Shown here: positions 52,150 through 63,613 of the stretch, one piece after another | How positions within the stretch are numbered: the first letter of the stretch is position 1 | How the letters are laid out: the number at the start of each line of letters is the position of its first letter | From: Furcasterigmium furcatum | Lineage: Eukaryota; Ascomycota; Sordariomycetes; Glomerellales; Plectosphaerellaceae | Direction: 5' to 3' | DNA length: 64,000 nucleotides | NCBI GenBank assembly: GCA_001599815.1 | Contig: BCIA01000002.1 | Span: forward strand, 6,111,626 to 6,175,625 | Notes under the pieces: generated by a model | What the model saw: the letters and a program-made list of their open reading frames with translations, nothing else | Told to the model about the DNA's origin: nothing | The model's database searches: none | Translations under genes and position numbers: made by a program

Positions 52150-52710
52150 ATGGCATCCTTAAACGACAATAGCCTCGACAACTCTCGCGACGACAGTTCT
52201 CGCGGCGACAGCTCTCGCGACAGCCTTGATAGCTCTCTCAACGACGACACAATGACCACCATCGACAGCTCACGCGACGATGACCTCGGTAGCCCTCGCG
52301 GCGACGACGACGACACGACGACCCCCAGCCTCGATGAATTGCACGCCAAAGTCAACCGTGCGGTGGCCAAGCTTGAACGCGCGGTGACCAGGATCGAACG
52401 TGCAACGGAAAATCTCCAGCGTGCGAAGGCCAAGGTTCACCGTGTAAGGAAAAGAGTCTACCGCGCGCAGATGGAGGTCCGGATAATGATCGGTACGCAG
52501 GATGCAGAAGGGCGGAAGGACGCCGCCCAAGATATGAAGGAGCTTCTCGAAGACGCGAAATCGCATGAAGAGATCGCGGAGGACCTCAGGGAGGAGTACA
52601 TGGGAATGCTCAAGGCTGACCTCAAGGAGCTCAAGGAGGAATTGAAGGAGCGGGGAGCGGAAGCCCTGCCATCGACGGAAGACGCAGAGGGGAACGGTCC
52701 GCAGAAGTAG
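52150..52710 (+). CDS. Orphan coiled-coil protein
   Basis: 186 aa, single exon, good ATG context (ATAATGGC). Residues 1-58 are built from repeated Asp-Ser-Ser-Arg units (SRDDSSRGDSSRDSLDSS), highly acidic and disordered. Residues 60-175 form a long charged amphipathic helix: LDELHAKVNRAVAKLERAVTR and onward to KVHRVRKRVYR, then AEDLREEYMGMLKADLKELKEEL. No known family is recognised. Codon choice is even and the frame is long for this context, so it is probably real, possibly lineage-restricted. The helix could mediate oligomerisation; no function can be stated. Confidence 0.6.
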   Translation: MASLNDNSLDNSRDDSSRGDSSRDSLDSSLNDDTMTTIDSSRDDDLGSPRGDDDDTTTPSLDELHAKVNRAVAKLERAVTRIERATENLQRAKAKVHRVRKRVYRAQMEVRIMIGTQDAEGRKDAAQDMKELLEDAKSHEEIAEDLREEYMGMLKADLKELKEELKERGAEALPSTEDAEGNGPQK

Positions 52711-52887
52711 GCTGGTTAAAACACACGCGAGGACACGAGAGTCACTGATCCCCATAACATACATCGATAGAAAACGTGTATGGGCACACATTCACTGATA
52801 CCTGTCTCAAGTAACATCGCATTCCACCCATGCTAGCCTTGTTTTCGCCCCTATTCGTCATCATGATGTTCCTCGTAAACGCTTGCT

Positions 52888-55800
52888 CTACATGTACAAG
52901 CTCGCCACGGCCGTGATGTCCCTCTTGATCATCTCCTGCGCCGTCTGCATCTTCTGGTACAGGTCCGGGTCGCCGATAATCCTCGCCGCGTTCTTCACCT
53001 CGCGGCACGTCTCGTCGAGGCGCGTGATGGTGCGGACGATGGTCCCCTCCAGCACGTCCGTCAGGTCCGTGATGTTCTTGAAGCTCATGCCGCGGGCCCA
53101 CTCGTACACGACCTCCATGAGCCCGAAGCGCGGGCGGGAGATGAAGTCGTTGGAGTCGTCCGCCGACTGGATCACCTGGTGGAGGGTCTGGACGTTGTTG
53201 ACCTTCTCCGAGATGTCGATGATGGTCTGCTTGCCGCGCTCGAGGTTGCCCGTGAGCGTGGGCTCGTTGTCGGTCTTCTCCTGGAACACGAACGCCGAGA
53301 GGAGGGAGGCGATCTCGGCCGGCTCGTAGTCCGCGAGGACGTTGTCGAGGATCAGCTCCGTGAGGACGAGCTCGTCGCCCGAGTGGATCTCGCAGGCCAC
53401 CTTGCCCTTGAGCTGGATGCGCGCCGCGTCGTCGATGAACTCGAGCTCCTTGAGGACCTCGATGCGCTGCTCGTAGTCGGGCAGGAGCTGGAGGTTCTGG
53501 TTGGACAGCGCCTGCTGGAGCTGCGAGATGTGATCCTTGATGAGCCACTGGTCGTGGCACATGGCGAACTGCGGGCACTGTCAGCGAATGATGCCCGGCA
53601 TCGGAAGCGGCAAATACGTACGTGCTTGATGAACTGGGGGCACTCCAATGCAGAGGATCGTGAGGCTACAGCAACGGCTTGCCGGCGCTTCTCGATCATC
53701 TCCTGGAGCGCCATGTTCTTGATCTTCGAGAGATCAATCTCGTCGTACTTCTCGTCCCAGCTCATGCACAGCCCGTGCACCCTCAGCTTGGCCTTCTGAT
53801 ACAGGTCTCCGCCCTGGAAAATGTCTGGGATGATGTTGGCGGTCTGATACTGGGTCAGGCACTCGAGGTCCTCCAGCGGGATGTGCAGGGTCTTCACGCC
53901 AATGTGCTTCTTTGCCTGCGGAAGGGGGGTTAGATAGGGCCGGAAGGCCGGTATGAAGGGTAGCAGATCCGTCGAGTCGCGCGTGTCCCTGATCGTCCTA
54001 AACTCGCACACGTGCAAGGTCGGGCCGCTGGTGGAACCCTTGACGCTGGCACCGTCGGTGAGGAGGATGCCCGCGGTCCTGATGCCGTCCTTGTTGTATA
54101 CGACAAGCCGACCTCGACTAAACATCTTCTTGCCGATGGGGAGGCCGAGCAGTGCGGCGTACAGGTTGATGGTCAGCTGCTTGTAGTCCTGCGAGGCTTG
54201 GTGGCATGCGTCGATGGACTCGTCGCAGATCTCGCAAGAGTCTCGCTTGACCTTGGCCAGATCTGCCTCGGACACCTTGACGGCCTTCTCGTGCTCGGGG
54301 AGAAGCTGCTGCGTGGCGTGCTCGGAGAAACTGCGCTTAATCATCTCCTCGATCTTCAGGGCCTCGACGCGGAGCAAGTTAAGGATCATGTTGTAGGTGA
54401 GACGGAATTGAGAGCGCAGCTTAGACGGCTCACCCAGGATCATCTTCTGCAGGTCCACAACAGGCGGTGCCTCGTCTCCTCCGCCGGGCGGGACGATGAT
54501 GACGGATCCGACAGGGTCCAGACCTCTGCGGCCAGCTCGTCCGGCCATCTGCGTGTATTCGCCAGGAAGCAGATTGCGGAAAGAATGTCCGTCATGCTTC
54601 CGGTATCCTGAGAAGACGACCGTCCTCGTTGGGAGGTTGAGACCCATAGCAAAAGTCTCCGTAGCGAAGAGCACCTTGACGAGGGTACGGGCGAAAAGGA
54701 GCTCGACCATCTCCTTCACAATGGGCAGCAGACCACCATGGTGCACGGCGATGCCGCGCCCAAGAAGCTCCCTCAGCCTGATAATCTGCGGCAGCACCCT
54801 GTCTTCGGGCTTCAGGCGGGCAATGGAGCGCTCAATCGTCATATGAATGGCGCTCTTCTCGGATGCCGTGCAGAAGTCCTGGTTGCTCAGGGCATCCGCG
54901 TTCTCCTCGCAGCGCTTCTTGGAGAAGACGAAGATGCAGGCGGGCAGCAGGCTGTTCTTCTTCAGGTACTGCACCAGATGAACCCACAAGTTCTTGTCTT
55001 GTGCCATGGACGAGAAGCCGCCAGGGCGTCCGGCTCGGCCCATGTGTCCCGGCGCATGGCTGGCACGAGGAGCACCTCCGCGTCCTCCACGTTGCTGGCC
55101 ACCGCCAGCGCCGCCTCGTTGTCCACCACCACCCCTGGGACCGCCGCGTTGGTTACCGCCCCTCTGGCCTCCTCGCTGGTTGCCTCTCTGGTTACCGCCG
55201 CCACGGCTGTTGTTGTTCTCGATCTGCTTCAGCTTGTCCTTGCCCTGAAGCGCCGCGTTGGTGTCTTTCCATCCCTTCTCGATGAACCTCTTCTCGGCAT
55301 CAACGATCTTGAAGATGTCCTTTCCAGCCCAGAGGTAGTGCTCGAGGGGCACCGGACGCTTTGGCGTGGAGATGACATAGATGTCCTTCTGCTTCGTTCT
55401 GCCGACCCAAGAAGCAAACTCGTGAGTGTTGGGGACAGTGGCCGACAGGAGGATCAAGGTCACATGTTCCGGCAGCATGATGATGACCTCCTCCCAGACG
55501 ACACCTCTCTCCAAGTCATTGACGTAGTGGACCTCATCGAAAATGACGAACTCCACGTCACGGATAAGATCTGCGCCTCGGTACAGCATACTCCTCAGAA
55601 TCTCGGTTGTCATGATGAGGCAGCTTGCCTCGGGGTTGATCTGGACATCGCCGGTGAGAATGCCGACCTCATCGAACTCCTGTCTGAAGTCGCGGAATTT
55701 CTGGTTGCTGAGGGCCTTGATGGGGGAGGTGTAGATGGCCTTGGTCATATGTCGGGCCGCCAGAGCGATGGCGTACTCGGCGACCACCGTCTTGCCAGCA

Positions 55801-56854
55801 GAGGTATGTGCCGCGACGAAAACGGAATCTCCGCTCTCGAGGTGGTAAATGGCCTCCTTCTGGAACGTGTCCAGCTCGAAAGGCCACTCTCGCGCCATAT
55901 TGGGGACAAGCTCCCTGAAGTTCGTGATATCGCGGTCGATATCGACCATGTGAGCCCACTCCTTGCCGACCTTTCTGGCGCTGGACGCGGCAAGGTTGCC
56001 GTGTGGTTCCAAAGCCGGGAACTCAACGGGGAGCATAGCATCAATGTCTTCGCCCTCGTCTTCCTCAACGACTTCATCGCTGGAGCTCTCGGGCTGCCCA
56101 TCGACAACTTCCTCTGGTGCATCTGGGGCCCGTTCGGGTTCCTCGTCAAGCTCCTTCTCGACGGCCTCGGCCTCAGCTTGGTCCGTCTTCTTCGCACTGA
56201 GATCAATACCGCGGGTCAGGCCTGGGGCAATCTCAAGCAGGCCGCCCTCGCCGAGCTTGATGACCCTCTCGAGCTTGTTGGAAGAACCTTCAGCAGGGCC
56301 ACTGCTGCGGTGGAGCTGATCCTCCAGCACCGCAGCCGACGCGATGCTGTCCACACCACCAGGGGCAAAGGGGAAGAAGCCAGCCGCGCCACGGACGAAG
56401 TCGGCCCTGCTGGCCGGTTTGCGCGAGAAGGAAGTCGAGTTCTTGGCGGTAGCGCTGTTGGCTGGGACAGTGACGTTCTTGTAGCCGGTGACTCTGCCCT
56501 CCAGACCGTGCCGCTCGAACCTCGTGACGGTCCGGGATTGAGGCGGGGCGATGTTCAAGAGCTCCGTGTAGTCAACGGGGCAGTCCCAGCGCCTATTTGG
56601 CCGTCGGTCAGTGACTGTGCAAGGGCATGGCGGGGGATGAGGGGCAATCAAGCTCACTGTTGCAGCTTGTTCAGCCACTCGGTGGAAAAGGACGTCGACG
56701 GGGTGAGAAAAGACTGCTCGAGGTCGCTCTTCAGCTCGGAGGAGTTTTGCTTGACCTTCTTCCGGGGGCGCTGCTCGAAGAGGATGTCGTCGATGTTCAC
56801 ATCATTCTCGTCCAGGCGGAGGCCTTGCAGGGCTCCAGCCAGATCGGTAGCCAT
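52888..56854 (-). CDS. ski2: Ski2 helicase of the Ski complex
   Basis: DExH RNA helicase that with Ski3 and Ski8 feeds mRNA to the cytosolic exosome. 1282 aa, exons 56854-56658, 56592-53622, 53568-52888. Motif I HTSAGKT, motif II DEVHY, LLSATVPNTHEF, motif VI QMAGRAGRRG, then the arch/winged-helix part and a C-terminal helical domain (RGMSFKNITDLTDVLEGTIVRTITRLDETCREVKNAAR). Length matches yeast Ski2. Between the two RecA domains is a run of GNQRGGQRGG-type RGG repeats (roughly residues 545-600), unusual in animal and yeast proteins but of unknown spread in fungi. Confidence 0.95.
55060..55210 (-). repeat. RGG/GGQRGG coding repeat within ski2
   Basis: Imperfect tandem repeats coding for Gly-Gly-(Asn/Gln)-Arg units, between the two helicase lobes. 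Typical RNA-binding low-complexity composition. Confidence 0.75.
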
Positions 56855-57587
56855 GGCCACGGTGAGGAAGCCAGCGGGCCGAATCGAGACGAGAAAATGG
56901 AGATTCGGGCAGGCGTGGAGGTTGTAGTCGCGGTCGATGCTGTGAGATTTTCCAGCTTCGGTGTTTGTGTTTGGTGGAAGCTTTGAGGTGACTGAGGTGC
57001 TTTCAGATGGAAATGTAAGGTCACTGTGTTTCTGAGCTAAGGCAGCCCAATCGAAAATTGTCACGACCCACAATCGAACGTGACGTCGCTCTCCAGCCAA
57101 AAGCCTCAACTAATAAGCTTCCGCAGAATTTATGAAAATGGAATTCTAATAGCAGAGGGAAATAAGACGATCACTTCAAAGATATCATATTGCTGGGTCA
57201 TATTTGCTGGCAGACTATCTTGACCTCGACTACATTGGTCACATGGACATGCACATCCCAAGACTTCACAGGCGATACACTCCCGAACCCGAACTCGACT
57301 GGACAGAATAGACTGATCTTTTGTTACTCTGAGTTTCGCCCATAGCCCAAGTAAGGACGGAGCTGGCCAACGGTTGCCTCCGGCCCCGCAGACACCCGCT
57401 CCCTTGGGGGTACGGATGCTTATATGGCAATGCGGCATACAAATACAGGTGGTGCTCCCTCTCTTGGAGCTGTTCAATGGCCCATTATCAGAGCTCCAAC
57501 CGGCCCATCCCGTCCCGCGTAAGCAATCTCCAAGAACGAATTTCCCAACGCATGTACCAACTCCCGGGTTTGTCGACACTCGCTGCC
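56855..57587. other. Intergenic region
   Basis: 733 bp with the ski2 promoter and the 3' region of the pyruvate dehydrogenase gene. No other feature seen. Confidence 0.5.
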
Positions 57588-58881
57588 TTACACGCGCAGC
57601 ATCTTGGCGGCGTAGTCCTCGATCAGCTGCTCGGTGGGGAAGCTCATCTCCTCGAGCTTCTGGGCGTAGGGGGTGGGGACGTCGGCGCCGGTGACGCGCT
57701 GGGCGGGGGCGTCGAGGTAGTCGAAGCCGTACTCCATGGTCAGGGCGAGGATCTCGGCACCGACACCGAAGGCGGGGAAGCCGGACTCGACGGACAGGAG
57801 GCGGTGGGTCTTCTTGACCGAGTTGATGATGGTCTCGATGTCGAGGGGCTTGACGGAGCGCAGGTTGATGACCTCGGCCTCGATGCCGTACTTCTTCTTG
57901 AGACCCTCAGCGGCGACGAGGGCCTGGCCGACGCAGCGGGACAGGGTGACGATGGTCAGGTCCTTGCCGGCGCGCTCGATCTTGGCCTTGCCGAAGGGGA
58001 GCACGAAGTCGGACTTCTGGGCAGCCTCCGACATGGGGAAGGACTGGCCGTACATGAGCTCGTTCTCGAGGACGACGACGGGGTTGGGGTCGCGGATGGC
58101 GGCCTTGAGGAGACCCTTGGCGTCCTCGGCGCTCCAGGGGGAGACGACCTTGAGGCCGGGGATGCTGCCGTACCAGGCGGAGTAGTCCTGGGAGTGCTGG
58201 GCACCGACGCCGGAGGCGAAGCCGTTAGGGCCACGGAAGGTGATGTTGCAGGGCTGGATACCGCCGGACATGTAGAGGGTCTTGGCGGCAGAGTTGACGA
58301 CCTGGTCGATGGCCTGCATGGCGAAGTTGAAGGTCATGAACTCGCACTAAAGAAAGGGAGGGTCAGCATCGGATAAACGTAAGAGGCCATCGGCATTGCC
58401 CGGATCGAACGCGAGGCACGCGGTGCGGCACGCCGTGGCAGCCGCGATGCCACGCAAATATCCGTATCGAGTCGGGGATGTTGGGATGTAAGCTTACCAC
58501 AGGGTGCAGGCCGCTGAGGGCGGCGCCGACGGCAAGACCAGTGAAGCCAGACTCCGTGATCGGCGTGTCAATGACCCTCTTGTCTCCGAAGCGATCCCAC
58601 AGGCCCTTGGTGACCTTGTACGCGCCGTTGTACTGGGCGACCTCCTCGCCGAGGATGAAGACCTTCTCGTTCTGCTCGAGCTCCTCCGCGAGGGCCTCGT
58701 TGAGCGCGTCGCGGACGGTGTACTCCTTGACGCCCTTGGCATCGGCGTACGTCCTCGACTGGATGGCGAAGGCGGCGGGCCGGCTGACGAACTGGGAGGC
58801 AGGAGAGAACTGGGTAGAGCGCAGGCCGGAGGCCCGGGCAGAGGCAGCCAGACGGGCCGCAGGGCGGAGAAGTCGGGACAT
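57588..58881 (-). CDS. pdb1: Pyruvate dehydrogenase E1 component subunit beta, mitochondrial
   Basis: Beta subunit of the E1 heterotetramer of the pyruvate dehydrogenase complex in the matrix, 380 aa. Exons 58881-58498 and 58346-57588 (151-nt intron). The first 45 residues, MSRLLRPAARLAASARASGL and on to SRTYADAKG, are an Arg/Ala/Ser mitochondrial presequence. Domain marks: VRDALNEALAEELEQNEKVFILGEEVAQYNGAYKVTKGLW, ITESGFTGLAVGAA, CEFMTFNFAMQAIDQVVNSAAK, FRGPNGFASGVGAQHSQ and, in the C-terminal transketolase-like domain, TIVTLSRCVGQALVAAEGLKKKYGIEAEVINLRSVKPLD. Confidence 0.96.
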
Positions 58882-59695
58882 GGTGATGGGAGTGTCGAGG
58901 TTTCCGACCGGCTACCGGAGGAATTGGCGAGGGAGGAGGTGAGGGAGGAAAAGAAAGAGCTGGTCGAGAAATCGACGATGAATTGGCAACCCCAGAGGCG
59001 ATGAAGCACCGGCCGGCGAAGAGGAGGATGAGGTCGTCACGGGGGAGGTGGTTGAGGGACGGAGCTGTCGAGGGAATTTCCGAAGGGCGGTTCTCGCAGC
59101 TTTTTTTGCTTTAGCTCTCCGGTGTCCCCAACTTTTTGGTCGCTACAATGTCCGTCCGTTGAATTGCTGGCCAGCTTTGGCAGTGTTGGGACCAGAGGGA
59201 TTTGGGGATTCGGCGGCTAGCCCTGAAACGGACTAGTGTTATCTCAAATGGCTGTCTTATGTAAGGAGCTCTCCGGCGACGGGTCCCGTATCCCCCCGAC
59301 AGAGGCCAATAGGAGGACTTCGGGAATATCAGGAGCTGGAAATACCCCTGACCGGGCCTCGACGCGGACATGTCTTTCACCACTCGAACAGCACATTGCG
59401 AGAGGTATTTGAGTAATAAAAAGACTCAATCAGTCCGTTGTCCGTGGGCAGTGTCCTGCCGAGCCAGAAGATTCAAGTTTACCAAGAGCATCTATTATGA
59501 TGATACATGAAGCACGCGGGCTGCTCTCGTACCCGCTTGAGGGCTACAGTGCCCCGGATTACAACTATATGCTAATAAAAAGTCATCTCATCGCTTGACC
59601 GTGATTTTTGATCCCCCGTCGTCTAACATGTCGATGGCCCGTGGCCTCTGCCATCCGCTCACCAGAATCCTTCCCCGCTCCCGGCAGCTGAACGC
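58882..59695. other. Intergenic region
   Basis: 814 bp, promoter of pdb1 and 3' region of erg6. No other gene recognised. Confidence 0.5.
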
Positions 59696-60978
59696 TTACT
59701 CGGGCTTCTTGGCCACCATGAGGTACATGGGGGTGAACAGATGCAGCCTGCCGCCGGCGGTCAGGGCATCAGCGGCAACGGCCAAGCTGTCGGCGGTCTT
59801 CTTGGTGCCGGCAGGGGCGAGACGGAGCCACTCGAGAGCGCCGCACAGGTGGTGAGCGGCCCAGCGGCCCCAGTGGGTCATGCGCACGATTGTGAAGACA
59901 TCGCCGATGGTCTGGATGTACTTGGTCTCGCCAGAGACGGGCCAGTACCAGGGCATGGGGTCGTCACGCTCCGCAAGATCCTCCTCCATGAGCATCGTGA
60001 ATCCGGCAGCCTTGATGGCGGCCTGGGCGTCGGAGATCTTGCACATGTTGGAAATGCCGTCACCGACCTCAATGCCGAGACGGATCTCCCTGTGCTCCAG
60101 GTTGTCGTTGTCGTACTCCTCGGTCATCAACCACTCGTAGACACCGAAGACACCACCGGGCTTCAGGACACGGTAAATCTCGCTGTAGATGCCCTCGAGG
60201 GTGGGGGCGTGAACGGTGGCCTCGATGGCGTAGACGGCATCGAAGGAGTTGTCAGGGAAGGACATTTGCTGCAGGCACCCCGTTAGCAAGAGCACCAAAA
60301 CTATGTCCATGGAACGAACTCACCATGAAGTCACCCTTGACGAAGTCCAGCTGGTGGGAAAGGCCCTCCTTGGCGGCGTAGTGAGTGGCACGCTCGATCT
60401 GGTAGTCGTTGTTGTTCAGGCCGGTAATGTGGGCGCCGGTGAACTTGGCGATCTCACGAGCGGGGCCGCCGACACCGCAACCAACATCGAGAACCTTCAT
60501 GCCCTCCTTGATGTTGATGCAGTGGGCAAGGTAGTGCTCGTGGCGGGCAATGGCCTGGTAGAAGGGCTCGCCGTGGGAGAAACGGCAGAAGTGGAAGGAC
60601 TGGCCCCAGCCGTACTCGTAGATATCCGTTGCCAGGTTGTAGTATTGCCTGGTCAGGGTGGCGTACTCAGCCTGGCGGGACTGGAGAAGTGAATCGGTCA
60701 GTACTTGATCGGTGTCCATGTTATCGGTCCTCCCATCTGACCGAGCCACCGGGAAAACTTACGGCACGCTGCTCAGGAGTCTCGTCCTTGGCGGCCTGGC
60801 CATCGAAATGCTTGAAGTACTCGTCGACGGCAGCCTTCTTCGCGTCGTGGCCCTTGGAGAACATGGCAGCGATGCCACCGCGAGCCTGGGCAGACTTGCC
60901 GTGGAGCGCCTTGTTGAAGGCGGCATCGCGAGTCTTGTCCTCGCGCTCGAGGTTGGAGGCAGTAGAGGAGGCGACCAT
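59696..60978 (-). CDS. erg6: Sterol 24-C-methyltransferase
   Basis: Ergosterol-pathway enzyme on the ER/lipid droplets that adds the C-24 methyl group to zymosterol or lanosterol from S-adenosylmethionine. 381 aa, exons 60978-60763, 60680-60324, 60268-59696 (introns of 82 and 55 nt). SAM motif I is KVLDVGCGVGGPAREIA; the sterol-family regions YEYGWGQSFHFCRFSHGEPFYQAIARHEHYLA, YAIEATVHAPTLEGIYSEIYRVLKPGG and MEEDLAERDDPMPWYWPV are intact. The C-terminal sterol methyltransferase domain is complete. Single-copy target-class gene with usual length. Confidence 0.96.
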
Positions 60979-62226
60979 TTTGACTACCGGTGAATCAAGT
61001 TGAATTGAGGGTTTGTGAAGGTGTTGGTAGGGAGAGGAAAGCAGCAGGATCAAGTCGGAGACGGTCGTGGCGGTCTGGGGAAGGCGTTCAAAGGGGTAGA
61101 ACAGAATTTATTGCCCCTTGCGACAAGCGGTCTTCGCCAAATTAACAAAACGACGCGCCGCCAAATGCGCAGGTACAGTCCCCACACGGCCCCTCGAATC
61201 TGCCACTATCGGATGGACCCGACGAACCTGATTGGGCAATCGACTGAAGCTTATCTCTTTCAGGAAAGCGGTGTACAGCGATCTCATCGATGCAAAAGGG
61301 GCCCCAAGGTGATGCGAATACGAATTCGATCAGGTCCCAGCAGACGGCCTACGGACAACAACAGCCATCCGCACGCTGTCTACAAGTAACGTGGGGCATG
61401 ATTCTATCGTCCACGCAAGACAAGACGCAGAGCACCGAGGCAAACGAGGGCACATGAATGTTGCAGCGTTGACCGGTGGATTGTAGCGTCCATCAGATCA
61501 GGCGTCCCAAAGTTTGAAAGTCGCAACTTGTGACCTTTGGTTGATCCACATTGAAATGGAAGTCTACAGTTGTCTCCTCGCTGAGAAACTCCTTGTTTCT
61601 CTTCTTCCCAGAGCCAAGCCATGCGAGTACTATGCAGCCCAATATGCCGTGGTGCTCCCATGATATGCAGAAGACCAGCGCAGATTGACTGGACATTTCT
61701 TCCTCTGATCTGACTTTGACTTTGTTGAGCCGGCAAGAGGGTCGCAGAAAGGATGGCCGCCCGGGCTCGGAACGACTGCGTTGACCAGACTTCAGATCAA
61801 GCCTCAGCTCATTGAGATTACCTCTCTCTCGATCTGAGAAAATCGAGATAGCTTCTGTCTCAACCAGAAACAATTACAACGGCTGCCTAATCGAGTTCGA
61901 GCAGCTCTGAAGACAGCTTATCTGGACGGTAATACCACCAGACCGGCCATGCATTCTGCGACCCTCGTGGCCGGATATGCATCCGGGCTGTGGTGGCGGT
62001 GGACGGAAACTTGGGTTGCTGGTGCATTAGTAATCAACGGGCGGTTCCGATAAGATAGAGGGGCGAGGCTGGATCTCAGAATTGTTTTCGCCGCATCGTA
62101 CTTGGACTTGGACTCACTCCACAATCAGCTCGAACAACCGCGAAGCGTAGTCCCACCTCGGTCGCAAGCTCAACAGCTTTTTCGACAGCTAGCTACTACA
62201 CTCGATTTCAACTCATCTCGGTGACG
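60979..62226. other. Intergenic region with repeat relic
   Basis: 1.2 kb between erg6 and slt11 start codons (divergent). Contains copy B of the dispersed repeat (61766-61975). No gene recognised. Confidence 0.5.
61766..61975 (+). repeat. Diverged dispersed repeat, copy B
   Basis: Same order of matching blocks as copy A at 30255-30392, with about 75 extra bases between them. The best block is TATCTGGACGG…ATGCATTCTGCGACCCTC at 61919-61974. Differences are mostly transitions. Confidence 0.5.
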
Positions 62227-63443
62227 ATGCCGCCGCAGATCAAGCAGGACCTGAACCGGTCGGGTTGGGAGTCGACCGATTTCCCGTCCGTCTGCGAAAA
62301 CTGCCTGCCCGACAATCCCTATGTCAAGATGCTGAAGGAAGACTATGGCGCCGAGTGCAAATTGGTATGTCGAATTAAGACCTTCCCTTTCCGCATTCAA
62401 CACGTACTAACAATCTGTCTTCACAGTGTACGCGACCGTTCACCGTATTCAGCTGGAGCGCCGACCGAGCACACGGCAGGAAGAAGCGAACGAACATCTG
62501 CCTGACTTGCGCGCGCCTCAAGAACTGCTGCCAGTCATGCATGCTGGATCTGTCTTTCGGACTGCCGATCGTCGTCCGCGATGCTGCGCTCAAGATGGTC
62601 GCCCCCGGTCCCTCTTCCGACATCAACAGGGAATACTTCGCCCAGAACAACGAGCTCGCCATCCAAGAAGGCCGCGCAGGCGTCGAGGAGTACGAGAAGA
62701 CAGACGACAAGGCCAGGGAACTGCTGCGCCGACTCGCAACCAGCAAGCCCTACTTCAGAAAAGGAAAGACGGTCGCGGAGGACGGCCAAGAAGGGGAGCC
62801 GTCGAACACGGTGTCGGCGGGAAGCAGTCGCGGAGGGAACCCAGCGGTGGGCGCCGGCGTGGGCGGTGTTGGTCCGATTAGGACGCGCGACTCGAGGGCC
62901 GCCGCCGCGACGGGTGCTCGGCCGGGCAGGTCAAAGCAGGCCTTCCCCAGCGCTGCGCAGCTCCCGCCCGGACCCCAAGACTGGCAGCCGCCGCAAGACC
63001 AGAACATCATGTCGCTTTTCGTCACCGGCGTGGAGGACGACCTGCCGGAGCACAAGATCAGAGAGTTCTTCAAGGTGCACGGCAAGATCAAGAGTTTGGT
63101 TTGCTCGCACATGTCGCACTGCGCCTTCATCAACTACGAGACAAGAGAGGGCGCCGAGAAAGCCGCGGACGCTTGCAAGGGACGCGCTGTCATCTCGGGC
63201 TGCCCCCTGAGGGTGCGATGGGGCATGCCCAAGCCGATCGGCACTATGAACAGAGAGGAGCGTGGCCAGATGCTCGCGGATGCTCGTCGCACAGTGGGGC
63301 CCAAGGCAGGAGGACCGCGGGGAGGTCAGAAGCAGTTGACTGATGGCCAGGCCGGAGGCGAAGGAGCCAAGGCCCCTGCTGCCGTTGCGCCACCTCCAGG
63401 TGCCGACGACGGCCCCAAGTACGCCAGTCTGGCTGGCGAGTAA
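62227..63443 (+). CDS. slt11: Pre-mRNA-splicing factor Slt11/Ecm2
   Basis: NineTeen-complex-associated spliceosome protein that helps activate U2/U6 pairing, nuclear, 384 aa. Exons 62227-62364 and 62427-63443 (62-nt intron with a TACTAAC branch site). N-terminal zinc-binding part: VCENC and, across the splice, AECKL-CTRPFTVFSWSADR then CLTCARLKNCCQSCMLDLSFGLPIVVRDAALK. A central helix, a Gly/Ala-rich linker and an RRM at about residues 258-335 follow (SLFVTGVEDDLPEHKIREFFKVHGKI and HCAFINYETREGAEKAADA). Confidence 0.95.
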
Positions 63444-63613
63444 ACGGATTTCCGAGGACAGGAAAAGCATCAGGCGGAGTTTGGCGTTCTAGCGAGACAC
63501 GAGTAGCATCGACTGGACCGAGAAGAGACCCTCATGTATATGGTTCATAGAGTTGTGTTACAGGGTATCATGAGGTTGGTTGTGTTATACAAATCTGGAG
63601 GCATCTTGCCCAA

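Noticed and set aside
54738..56927. 729-aa open frame on the plus strand
   Set aside because: Antisense shadow of ski2; no domain, and ski2 motifs are intact on the other strand.
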